Shown: positions 1-5,018 of the stretch, one piece after another
How positions within the stretch are numbered: position 1 is the stretch's first letter
Layout: every line of letters begins with the position of its first letter
Assembly: GCA_005883905.1 (NCBI GenBank)
Contig: VAYD01000091.1
Location: 1-5,018 of the forward strand
Reading direction: 5' to 3'
DNA length: 5,018 bases
From: Actinomycetota bacterium
GTDB lineage: Bacteria; Actinomycetota; Thermoleophilia; Solirubrobacterales; Solirubrobacteraceae
Notes under the pieces: generated by a model
What the model was told of the DNA's origin: nothing
The model's input: only the letters and a program-made list of their open reading frames with translations
Databases searched by the model: none
Program-made: the position numbers and the translations under genes

Positions 1-1038
1 GTCGTAGGCGCGTCGTGGCTGATCGGAGCGCTGGAGGCGCTGCAGGACGAGACCGGGTGAGACCCGTCCGAGGCCGAGGCGATCGTCGGCACGTCGGCCG
101 GCTCCGTTGTGGGCGCGCTGACCGCGTCCGGCTTCCCGCCCGCATACATGTCCGCCTACGTCGCGGGCCGCGAGGTCGACGAGATCACCGAGGCGGCGCG
201 CCGCGCCGGCGAGGCGCGTGAACGGATCGAGGGGCTGGCCCTGGGTGGGTCGCGTCCGGACGGCAGCGGCTACAGCCTGGCGCTGGCGCTGCCGCCGATC
301 GGACCGGGCTCGTGGCGGCTCGCGCTGCGCACGTTAGTGGCGCCGCAGCGACATTCGCACGCGGCGAAGGTCGTCGGCTGGCTGCCGCGCGGCTTCGTGC
401 GCACCGACCCGATCAGCGAGCTCATCGAGACGTTCATCCCGGGCGATTGGCCCGACCACGACGCCTACTGGGCGGTCGCCGCGGACTACTCGACCGGCAA
501 GCGCGTGGCCTTCGGCCGGCCCGGCGCTCCGCGCGCGACCGTGAGCCAGGCGGTCGCCGCGAGTTGCGCGATCCCGGCCTTCTACCACCCGGTCCGCATC
601 GAAGGCCGGCGCTACGTCGACGGCGGCATCTGCTCGCCTTCGAATCTCGACCTGCTCCGCGGCGCCGAGCTCGACCTCGTCGTCTGCCTCAACCCGATGT
701 CGTCGCTCGCCCAGGCCTCGGGCGGCTCACCGGGCGATCGCGCCGCTGCCCTGATGCGAGCGATGGTCGGTCGGCGCCTCGGTCACGAAGCCCGCAAGCT
801 CCGCGACGCCGGCACGAGGGTCCTGATCCTCCAGCCGGGCGCCGACGACGTGAAGGTCATGGGGTTCAACATGATGTCCGGCCGCCGCCGCGTGCAGGCC
901 ACGCAGACCGCGGTGAAGAGCACGGCGCTGGCACTGCGCCGCCTGCGCGTCCGCGATCCGTCGGTTCTGCCGGAGCGCACGCGCCGGACCTCCACGGCTC
1001 CGCGGGTTGCCGCGAAGCGCCGGCGCCGCGCGGCTTAA
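1..1038 (+). pseudogene. Patatin-like phospholipase, 5' end outside window, interrupted by in-frame TGA
   Basis: Patatin-family serine lipases cleave acyl esters with a Ser-Asp dyad. The frame is readable from base 1 (VVGASWLIGALEALQDETG), hits TGA at 58-60, then continues as DPSEAEAIVGTSAGSVVGAL. GTSAG is the GxSxG nucleophile elbow, with the catalytic Ser at 94-96. The DGG motif that supplies the Asp is at 619-627 (YVDGG). From family memory, the residue at the TGA is normally Trp (ETGWDP), so one G-to-A change from TGG explains it. No ATG, GTG, TTG or CTG lies between the TGA and the elbow. The first usable downstream start, GTG at 109, would give a 309-residue protein without the catalytic Ser. 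The C-terminus is a basic Arg/Lys/Ala tail. The gene ends at TAA 1036-1038, tail to tail with the minus-strand gene. Either it is a pseudogene, the base is a sequencing error, or the TGA is read through. The family call is firm; the broken status is less certain. Confidence 0.85.
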
Positions 1039-1041
1039 GCC
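1032..1041. repeat. Palindrome GGCTTAAGCC forming the shared double stop of two convergent genes
   Basis: This is a perfect 10-bp palindrome. Reading plus, GCT TAA ends the patatin frame (stop at 1036-1038). Reading minus, GCT TAA ends the LAGLIDADG frame (stop at 1035-1037). The two stop codons overlap by two bases and leave no intergenic space. The palindrome is short and has no T tract, so I do not call it a terminator. Confidence 0.7.
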
Positions 1042-1665
1042 TTCGGACCGACGAACCGGTCCAGCTCGGCCACGCTGTCCCGGTGGGCGATCGAGATGTT
1101 CCTGCGGTTCGATTGCGTCCACCGGAGGCCGACCCGCTCGCAGTACTCGCAAAAGATGCCGCGAATGTCCTCGGACTCGTTCGAGAAGAAGTACCGCGGA
1201 TAGCTGTAGGTGGCTTCGCGCCCGCTTGGAAGCCGAGTTGAGAACGTGTTCACCGTCCGGCAGCCATCCGAATGGATGAGCCCACGGAGGAAATGCTCCG
1301 GCGCTCGCTGCAACAGGATGTGCTGCCACTCGCGCAACTCGATCTTGCGCTTGTGTTTGCGCCCGGGGCCATGCTGCGGGAACACGTCCTCCCAGTAGCA
1401 GTACGTCGCACTCACAGTCACGCGGCGGTGAGAGGATCGCGCCACACGCGCACGCGATCCCTGCGACAAGTCGCTCGATGGTCGTGATGCACTCGTCGAC
1501 GATCGCCGGATAGGCGGCGTCCAGCGCGACCTGTATGTGCGAGTTGCCGCGCGGCGGATACGCGATGCATCCATCCCCGAGGTACATCCCCAGGAGACAC
1601 GCGTACGTCGAGGGATCCGGCGGAAACCATCCGGCGGTGGTGGTTCTCGGCTTTGCCACGAACAT
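1035..1665 (-). pseudogene. LAGLIDADG-type domain protein, frameshifted and apparently lacking its N-terminus
   Basis: This resembles an actinobacterial family usually annotated as HTH or LAGLIDADG-like homing endonuclease-related proteins; I recall it from memory. The N-terminal half reads from ATG 1665 and contains YACLLGMYLGDGCI (residues about 21-34, first LAGLIDADG-like helix), then IQVALDAAYPAIVDECITT. The C-terminal half lies in another frame and reads VTVSATYCYWEDVFPQHGPG, RKHKRKIELREWQ and FLRGLIHSDG (1263-1292, second LAGLIDADG-like helix), then SYPRYFFSNESEDIRG, ending VGPKA-stop at 1035-1037. The frame changes between about 1460 and 1421 by a net one extra base or two missing bases. 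The DNA-binding region expected ahead of the domain in many relatives is absent: the frame meets a tRNA gene 25 bp upstream. There is no Shine-Dalgarno sequence before ATG 1665, and that ATG lies inside a LexA-like palindrome. It is probably a non-functional remnant. Whether the family cuts DNA or only binds it is not decided here. Confidence 0.8.
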
Positions 1666-1672
1666 ATGTTCG
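1659..1672. promoter_or_regulatory. Candidate LexA (SOS) box, CGAACATATGTTCG
   Basis: This 14-bp perfect palindrome matches the Bacillus LexA/DinR consensus CGAACRNRYGTTCG at every specified base. It also matches the core of the mycobacterial box TCGAAC-N4-GTTCGA, but not its outermost T and A (here A and C). Its AT-rich centre stands out against the GC-rich surroundings. It lies 18 bp beyond the 3' end of tRNA-Trp and covers ATG 1665 of the LAGLIDADG remnant, the only gene reading away from it. In known SOS promoters the box overlaps the promoter, so the true transcript start and start codon of that gene may lie differently, or the box may be left over from a lost gene. The match is seen directly; LexA binding is inferred. 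Confidence 0.6.
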
Positions 1673-1690
1673 CAGCGCGTCCAGACAGAA

Positions 1691-1762
1691 CGGGGGACCA
1701 GGGAATCGAACCCCGAGCTGCGGTTTTGGAGACCGCCATGTTCACCGTTACACCAGTCCCCC
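1691..1762 (-). tRNA. tRNA-Trp (anticodon CCA)
   Basis: A complete 72-nt cloverleaf folds on the minus strand. The acceptor stem is GGGGGAC/GTCCCCC, with discriminator G73. The D stem is GTGT/ACAT with a G10-U25 wobble and an 8-nt loop containing GG. The anticodon stem is GCGGT/ACCGC around loop CTCCAAA, so the anticodon is CCA (plus-strand 1727-1729). The variable loop is AGCT, and the T stem is CGGGG/CCCTG around TTCGATT. The tertiary partners U8-A14, A15-U48 and G26-A44 are all present. No 3' CCA is encoded. Two things are unusual. The first pair is G1-C72, where the usual bacterial tRNA-Trp has A1-U72. Also, the gene stands alone rather than beside secE/nusG, where actinobacteria often carry tRNA-Trp. 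It may be an extra isoacceptor. The 29 bp upstream show no clear promoter, so it may be co-transcribed with the preceding minus-strand genes. Confidence 0.93.
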
Positions 1763-1791
1763 TGGTGCGGGAGTTGAGGATAGTGCGCCGC

Positions 1792-2181
1792 CTAGAGCGA
1801 GGACGCTTCGAGCGGGCGCTCGATCGGTCGCAGCGCCGCCAGCCGCGCCTCAAGCTGGTCGATGCGCGCGTGGATCGCTTCGAGCGTCTCGAGCGCCCGG
1901 GTCGCCGCGTCGAGCGCGGCATCCGACGGCGGGGCGACCTCGAGCATCCAGCCCTGCGCCGGCGTCTGCGCCGGCAGCGGATACGTCACCGCGAACGGCG
2001 ACCACTCCGGCGTGACCCGAATCGACGCGCGCTCGCGCGGCGAGATCCGCAGGCCGCCGACCAGCAGCTTCGGCGGCGGGACGTCGCCCACCGTCTGCGC
2101 CATGCAGCGCCCGCCGATGCGGACGACAGAGCCGGCCGGCCCAGACGCGAGCAGGGTGCTGCTGAGGACCTCGAACACCAT
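1792..2181 (-). CDS. Hypothetical protein with C-terminal coiled coil
   Basis: I do not recognise this 129-residue protein. Residues 1-80 look like a compact beta-rich domain (VVRIGGRCMA, PKLLVGGLRISP, ASIRVTPEWSPFAVTYPLP, WMLEVAPP). Residues about 85-120 form an Ala/Leu/Glu-rich helix with heptad spacing (ALDAATRALETLEAIHARID, then QLEARLAALRP), a likely short coiled coil for oligomerisation or partner binding. There is no signal peptide or membrane segment. G/C-rich third codon positions support this frame over the antisense ones. ATG 2181 has only a weak GGA about 8 bases upstream; ATG 2103 (MAQTVGDV) would give 103 residues and is a real alternative. It begins 27 bp after the regulator's stop, in the same frame, and is probably in the same transcript. 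It ends with TAG 29 bp before tRNA-Trp. Confidence 0.6.
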   Translation of the reverse strand: MVFEVLSSTLLASGPAGSVVRIGGRCMAQTVGDVPPPKLLVGGLRISPRERASIRVTPEWSPFAVTYPLPAQTPAQGWMLEVAPPSDAALDAATRALETLEAIHARIDQLEARLAALRPIERPLEASSL

Positions 2182-2208
2182 CGCCGCGATCCAGTCTACG
2201 GCCGCTGT

Positions 2209-4197
2209 TCAGCTTGCAGCCCGGCTTGCAAGCACGTAGTCCGCGACCCGCTGAGACGCGACGCGCAGGCGCCGGAAGTAGGTGGCGCGGCTGACGTTCA
2301 GCTCGAGCGCCGCGGATTCGTGTGAGGCCGACGCGTCCAGGTAGCCGCGCTCCATGATCTGCTGCAGCAGGCGCTCGTCGGGCGCCTCGCCGAACGCGTT
2401 CGCGGTCGCGTCCGCGAGCAGCGCGCGAACGGACGCGGCGCGCTCGTCAGGGGTGTCGCCGGTCGCCAGGGGCGATCCCGCGAGCTCCAAAGGGTTGTCG
2501 AGCGAGCGCAGCGCGTCGCGAACCATGTCGGCAGTGATCGTCACGCCGCTCGTGGAGTCGTCTCGCGCACGCTCGTCCGGTGGCGGGAGGCCCAGTTCCG
2601 CATAGACGGTGGCGCGCTGCCGCGCAAGCATTCCGCCCGGCCCATAGTCGATCACGTGGCACTCGGTGACATGGTCATCCACCTCGAGGTCGAGTTCCGC
2701 GATGTGCTGCGCCCCGACCGCACGCGCGTACTCCATTGCCACCTTGTTCTCGCGGTGGATCGGCAGGTACGAGTAACGCGGGTTGGTCAACCCCGACCGC
2801 AGCACCGCAGCCGTGTTCATCAGCGCCAGAACGGGCGAGCTCATGTCGCCCTCTTCGCCAGCGGTGAAGTCGATCGAGTCGCGCCAGAGCATCACCTCCG
2901 CGCCGGGGTGCTCGCGCCGCGCGTGAGCGAGCCACGGGCCGAGCAGGGGATCTGACTCCGCGACCGCGGGCGCGTCATGAGGCGAGACGCTGATGCAGAA
3001 GCCGCACAGGTTCTCGTCCGCATCGCGCACGACGCAGACGCGCCCCGGCGCCTGGAGAAAGAACGGCGCGGTGAGCGCCCACCACCACTCGCCGCCCTTC
3101 GAGCGCGCCGCGACCTGCGGCGCGGTGGCGACCGTATCGCCCTCGCGGACCTCGTCCACGCGGTAGCGCACGCTGTCCGCCGCGCCGAAGCCCCAGCGCA
3201 GCGCAGAATTCTCGCGGAGCTCGGCCAGGTCGACCACCAGGCGCGGCTCGCCCTGTGTCGCGCGTGCGTGGAGGTGATCGGCGATGCGGCGGCGCAGCTC
3301 GCGCTCGCGCTCGGGGTCGCGCCGGCGCAGATCGGAGCGCACGGCGCGCCGGACCAGGTCATGCAGCGTGACCCCGTCGCGCAGCGGCTCGGCGAACGAG
3401 CGTGAGCGCAGCCACGCCTCGGCCTCCTCGGGGTCGACGCCGGGGAGGACGTCGCGCAGCATGCGCGCGTTGACGCAGCGCGCCAGCGCGGCGACGGCGG
3501 CGACGTCGAGGTTGCCGCCGTCGAGCTCGGTCTGCGCGAGGCGCCGGATCATCGCGCGCACGACGTTCGGGTCATCGACGGGCAGGTTCTCCCCACTGGC
3601 GACGGCGAGCGAGAGAGCCAGCGGCGAGCCCTCCGCCCAGGTGATGAGCTCGTCGCAGCGCGCCACGTCAGTCAGCCCGTGCGCGGCGCAGAGCTTGCGT
3701 GCGTCGTCGGCGTCGAACGGCCGCAGCTCGAGCTCCGTCGCAAGCCGCTCCCACCCGCCTTGGAACCACTCGGGCTCGGGAGGCTTGCGTCCGGCCAGGA
3801 TCACGAGCGAGCGCGCGGGGAGGGAAGGGAGGAGCCGGTGGCGCAGGTAGCCAGACGCGGCGCTCATGCGCTCGTAGGTGTCGAACATGATCAGCGGCAG
3901 CTCGACCGAGGAGATGTCTCCGAGCGCGTGCTCGATCTCGCCGGGCACCGGCGCGAGCTCGCGGCCCTCGACGAGCGTGGGCTGGTAGCCGCGCTTCTCC
4001 GCGCGCCGCGCGACCTCGCGCAGCAGCGTCGACTTGCCGATCCCGCCGGGGCCGTGGACCAGCACGACCTGGTGCGACGGCTCCTCGACAAGCAGCGAGT
4101 CGAAGAACTCCAGTTCGGGCTCACGGCCGACGAAGTGCTGCTCGTCGCGCCAGGCGAGCCGTTCGGCGAGGGTGGCGGGCATGGGGGACAGCTGCAT
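2209..4197 (-). CDS. STAND/AAA-type ATPase transcriptional regulator with C-terminal HTH
   Basis: This 662-residue protein is probably a cytoplasmic signal-responsive transcription factor that uses ATP binding as a switch. Residues 22-26 (FVGRE) open the NTPase domain. Walker A is GPGGIGKST (49-57), Walker B is LPLIMFD (100-106), a sensor-like VILAGR lies near 132-137, and GSPLAL (190-195) is the hallmark of STAND/NB-ARC proteins. A winged-helix-like segment follows (TLHDLVRRAVRSDLRRRD). The middle section carries VCVVRDADENLCGFCISVS and later RYSYLPIHRENKVAMEYARA, suggesting a divergent GNAT-like fold; this is tentative because the acetyl-CoA loop is not obvious. The final 40 residues hold an HTH (HESAALELNVSRATYFRRLR). 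I chose ATG 4197 because GGAG lies 6 bases upstream. The frame stays open to 4476, but that part is antisense to the dehydrogenase. It is divergent from the dehydrogenase by 16 bp, a likely target. It ends in TGA at 2209-2211. Confidence 0.88.
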   Translation of the reverse strand: MQLSPMPATLAERLAWRDEQHFVGREPELEFFDSLLVEEPSHQVVLVHGPGGIGKSTLLREVARRAEKRGYQPTLVEGRELAPVPGEIEHALGDISSVELPLIMFDTYERMSAASGYLRHRLLPSLPARSLVILAGRKPPEPEWFQGGWERLATELELRPFDADDARKLCAAHGLTDVARCDELITWAEGSPLALSLAVASGENLPVDDPNVVRAMIRRLAQTELDGGNLDVAAVAALARCVNARMLRDVLPGVDPEEAEAWLRSRSFAEPLRDGVTLHDLVRRAVRSDLRRRDPERERELRRRIADHLHARATQGEPRLVVDLAELRENSALRWGFGAADSVRYRVDEVREGDTVATAPQVAARSKGGEWWWALTAPFFLQAPGRVCVVRDADENLCGFCISVSPHDAPAVAESDPLLGPWLAHARREHPGAEVMLWRDSIDFTAGEEGDMSSPVLALMNTAAVLRSGLTNPRYSYLPIHRENKVAMEYARAVGAQHIAELDLEVDDHVTECHVIDYGPGGMLARQRATVYAELGLPPPDERARDDSTSGVTITADMVRDALRSLDNPLELAGSPLATGDTPDERAASVRALLADATANAFGEAPDERLLQQIMERGYLDASASHESAALELNVSRATYFRRLRVASQRVADYVLASRAAS
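2212..2233. repeat. Inverted repeat at the 3' end of the regulator gene
   Basis: GCTTGCA at 2212-2218 pairs with TGCAAGC at 2227-2233 around an 8-base loop. The motif GCTTGCA also recurs in direct orientation at 2224-2230, inside the perfect palindrome GCTTGCAAGC. It encodes the last residues of the regulator (LASRAAS) and abuts its TGA. The hairpin has no T tract and a gene follows 27 bp on, so any role in termination or mRNA 3'-end stability is weakly supported. Confidence 0.35.
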
Positions 4198-4199
4198 CG

Positions 4200-4205
4200 T
4201 AGGCT
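4200..4205 (+). promoter_or_regulatory. Possible -10 element (TAGGCT) for leaderless dehydrogenase transcript
   Basis: TAGGCT fits the loose actinobacterial -10 pattern TAnnnT and ends 8 bases before ATG 4214. That spacing would place the transcript start on or next to the A of the ATG. The dehydrogenase has no convincing Shine-Dalgarno sequence, which agrees with leaderless translation. No clear -35 is seen. The pattern is weak and could occur by chance. Confidence 0.25.
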
Positions 4206-4207
4206 CC
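4204..4207 (-). promoter_or_regulatory. Ribosome binding site GGAG of the regulator gene
   Basis: On the minus strand GGAG lies 6 bases before ATG 4197 (GGAGCCTACGATG). It decides the start of the regulator: the longer frame upstream is antisense to the dehydrogenase, and ATG 4182 has no comparable site. The site lies within the 16-bp gap between the two divergent genes. Confidence 0.6.
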
Positions 4208-4213
4208 GGCGCG

Positions 4214-4976
4214 ATGTCCTCGATCTTCCGGCCGGGCCTGCTCGACGGTCGTTGCGCGCTTGTGACCGGCGGCGGGACGAACCTCGGACGCCACGCCGCG
4301 GCCGAGCTCGTCGCGTGTGGCGCGCGCGTCGTGATCGCCGGGCGCACCGAGGAGGTGCTGGCTTCGGCGGCCGGCGAGATCGGGTGCGAGTACGTCGTGG
4401 GGGACATCCGCGACCCGTCGTCCGCCGCGGCGATCGCCGGAGCCGCGGGGTCCTCTTTGGATCTGCTCGTCAACAACGATCACCGCGAAGGGATGGGCGG
4501 CGGTGATGCGCCTCAACGTCGAGGGCACGATGACGATGACCGAGGCCGCGCTGCCGGCGCTGCGCGCGGCCTCGGGGATGGTCGTGAACGTCACGGTCTC
4601 GCCGCACCACGGGATGGCGGCGATGGCGCACACGGGCGCGGCGCGGGCGGCTGTTGAGGCGTTGACCCGCTCGCTTTCTGTTGGCGAGCCGGACGTCGCC
4701 TTCGTCGCCGCGGCGATCGGCCGCTTCGACACCGAGTCCCTGCGCAAGTACCCCGAGGTCGTCCTGCGCGGCGCGGCCCGCAGCGTCCCGCTTCAGCGCC
4801 TCGGCCGCATGGAGGAGTTCGGCTGGCTGATCGCGATGCTTGCGACGCCGGCCGGTCGCGCGCTGGACGGCAGCGTGGTCACCCTCGATGGCGGAGTCGA
4901 CAACTGGACCGGGCCCTGGCCGCCGCCAAACATCGTGGACGACGAGGGGGCTGTGCCGACCGAAGAGCGACGGTAG
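4214..4976 (+). pseudogene. Short-chain dehydrogenase (enoyl-/dienoyl-CoA reductase type), broken by out-of-frame deletion
   Basis: This is an NAD(P)-dependent SDR, probably acting on unsaturated acyl-CoA by resemblance to PECR/DECR-type reductases. From ATG 4214 it reads MSSIFRPGLLDGRCALVTGG, with the nucleotide-binding motif TGGGTNLG (residues 18-25), GDIRD (63-67) and LLVNN (84-88, ending at 4477). The expected continuation AGGQF..P is missing. The protein resumes one frame over at 4479 as ITAKGWAAVMRLNVEG, then MVVNVTVSPHHGMAAMAHTG, VPLQRLGRMEEFGWLIAML and DGSVVTLDGGVDNWTGPWPP, stopping at TAG 4974-4976. About 11 residues are lost; a 32-base deletion fits. The usual YxxxK is replaced by HTGAAR, as I recall for this subfamily, so that is not itself a defect. 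The C-terminal frame alone (ATG 4512, for example) lacks the cofactor fold. The product is almost certainly inactive. Confidence 0.85.
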
Positions 4977-4979
4977 AAT
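4974..4979 (+). promoter_or_regulatory. Possible -10 box (TAGAAT) at the right edge
   Basis: TAGAAT differs from TATAAT at one base and begins at the dehydrogenase stop codon. The following bases (4980-5018) are less GC-rich than the rest of the window, as expected of an untranslated or intergenic stretch. No good -35 lies 16-18 bases upstream (the region reads CTGTGCC). An ATG at 4978 opens a frame (MARLNLAGEVLWL) that runs off the edge, but without a Shine-Dalgarno sequence. I cannot say whether this tail holds a gene start or a promoter. Confidence 0.2.
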
Positions 4980-5018
4980 GGCACGGCTAAACCTTGCGGG
5001 CGAAGTGTTGTGGTTGCA

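Noticed and set aside
727..1034. Continuation of the minus-strand LAGLIDADG first frame across the patatin gene
   Set aside because: After the frameshift this frame no longer matches the family. Its extension is a shadow of the patatin coding strand.
109..1038. A normal 309-residue patatin gene starting at GTG 109
   Set aside because: This start lies after the GTSAG catalytic elbow, while homologous sequence continues upstream to base 1. The gene is interrupted rather than starting here.
1727..1729. The tRNA being a dedicated UGA suppressor
   Set aside because: The anticodon is CCA, not UCA, and a U11-A24 pair is found in ordinary tRNAs, so suppression cannot be claimed from sequence.
1537..2325. 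A 262-residue plus-strand frame over the tRNA and small protein
   Set aside because: It is Arg-rich with no recognisable domain, runs antisense through a tRNA, and is typical of a shadow frame in GC-rich DNA.
4198..4476. A 93-codon N-terminal extension of the regulator frame up to ATG 4476
   Set aside because: It is antisense to the conserved dehydrogenase N-terminus and low in complexity (Ser/Pro/Ala-rich). A good GGAG supports ATG 4197 directly before the NTPase domain.
3679..4506. Plus-strand frames of up to 275 residues opposite the regulator
   Set aside because: They are Arg/Ala/Gly-rich shadow frames opposite clear Walker A and Walker B coding sequence.
4978..5018. Start of a further gene at ATG 4978 (MARLNLAGEVLWL)
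   Set aside because: There are only 13 codons before the edge, no Shine-Dalgarno sequence and a lower GC content. It may equally be a promoter region.

Overview
This is a GC-rich window. The protein families and the codon and stop patterns suggest a high-GC actinobacterium, plausibly Thermoleophilia or Solirubrobacterales. That assignment rests on remembered family resemblance, not on a search. The window looks like ordinary chromosome with genes on both strands, but three of its five protein genes are broken.

Layout from left to right: (1) A patatin-like phospholipase gene on the plus strand enters from the left edge. An in-frame TGA at 58-60 interrupts it just before the nucleophile elbow. 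(2) On the minus strand, meeting it tail to tail and sharing a TTAA double stop, lies a LAGLIDADG-type domain protein split by a frameshift. It appears to lack the N-terminal DNA-binding part I associate with this family. (3) A perfect 14-bp palindrome, CGAACATATGTTCG, covers the apparent start of that gene and matches the Gram-positive LexA (SOS) box consensus. (4) A complete tRNA-Trp(CCA) gene lies at 1691-1762 on the minus strand. (5) A small hypothetical protein with a C-terminal coiled coil follows (1792-2181, minus). It sits 27 bp downstream of, and in the same frame as, (6) a 662-residue STAND/AAA-type ATPase regulator with a C-terminal helix-turn-helix (2209-4197, minus). (7) Divergent from the regulator, only 16 bp away, is a short-chain dehydrogenase of the enoyl-CoA/dienoyl-CoA reductase type (4214-4976, plus). 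It is broken by a small out-of-frame deletion directly after its Asn-Asn motif.

The patatin and the dehydrogenase both point to lipid or fatty-acid metabolism, and the regulator next to the dehydrogenase is a natural candidate to control it. With both lipid genes disrupted, the locus may be decaying, or some breaks may be sequence errors. The most noteworthy items are the consensus SOS box between the tRNA and the LAGLIDADG remnant, the non-canonical tRNA-Trp beside a TGA that replaces an expected Trp codon, and the very tight divergent junction at 4198-4213. I see no clearly new multi-gene system, CRISPR array or complete mobile element.
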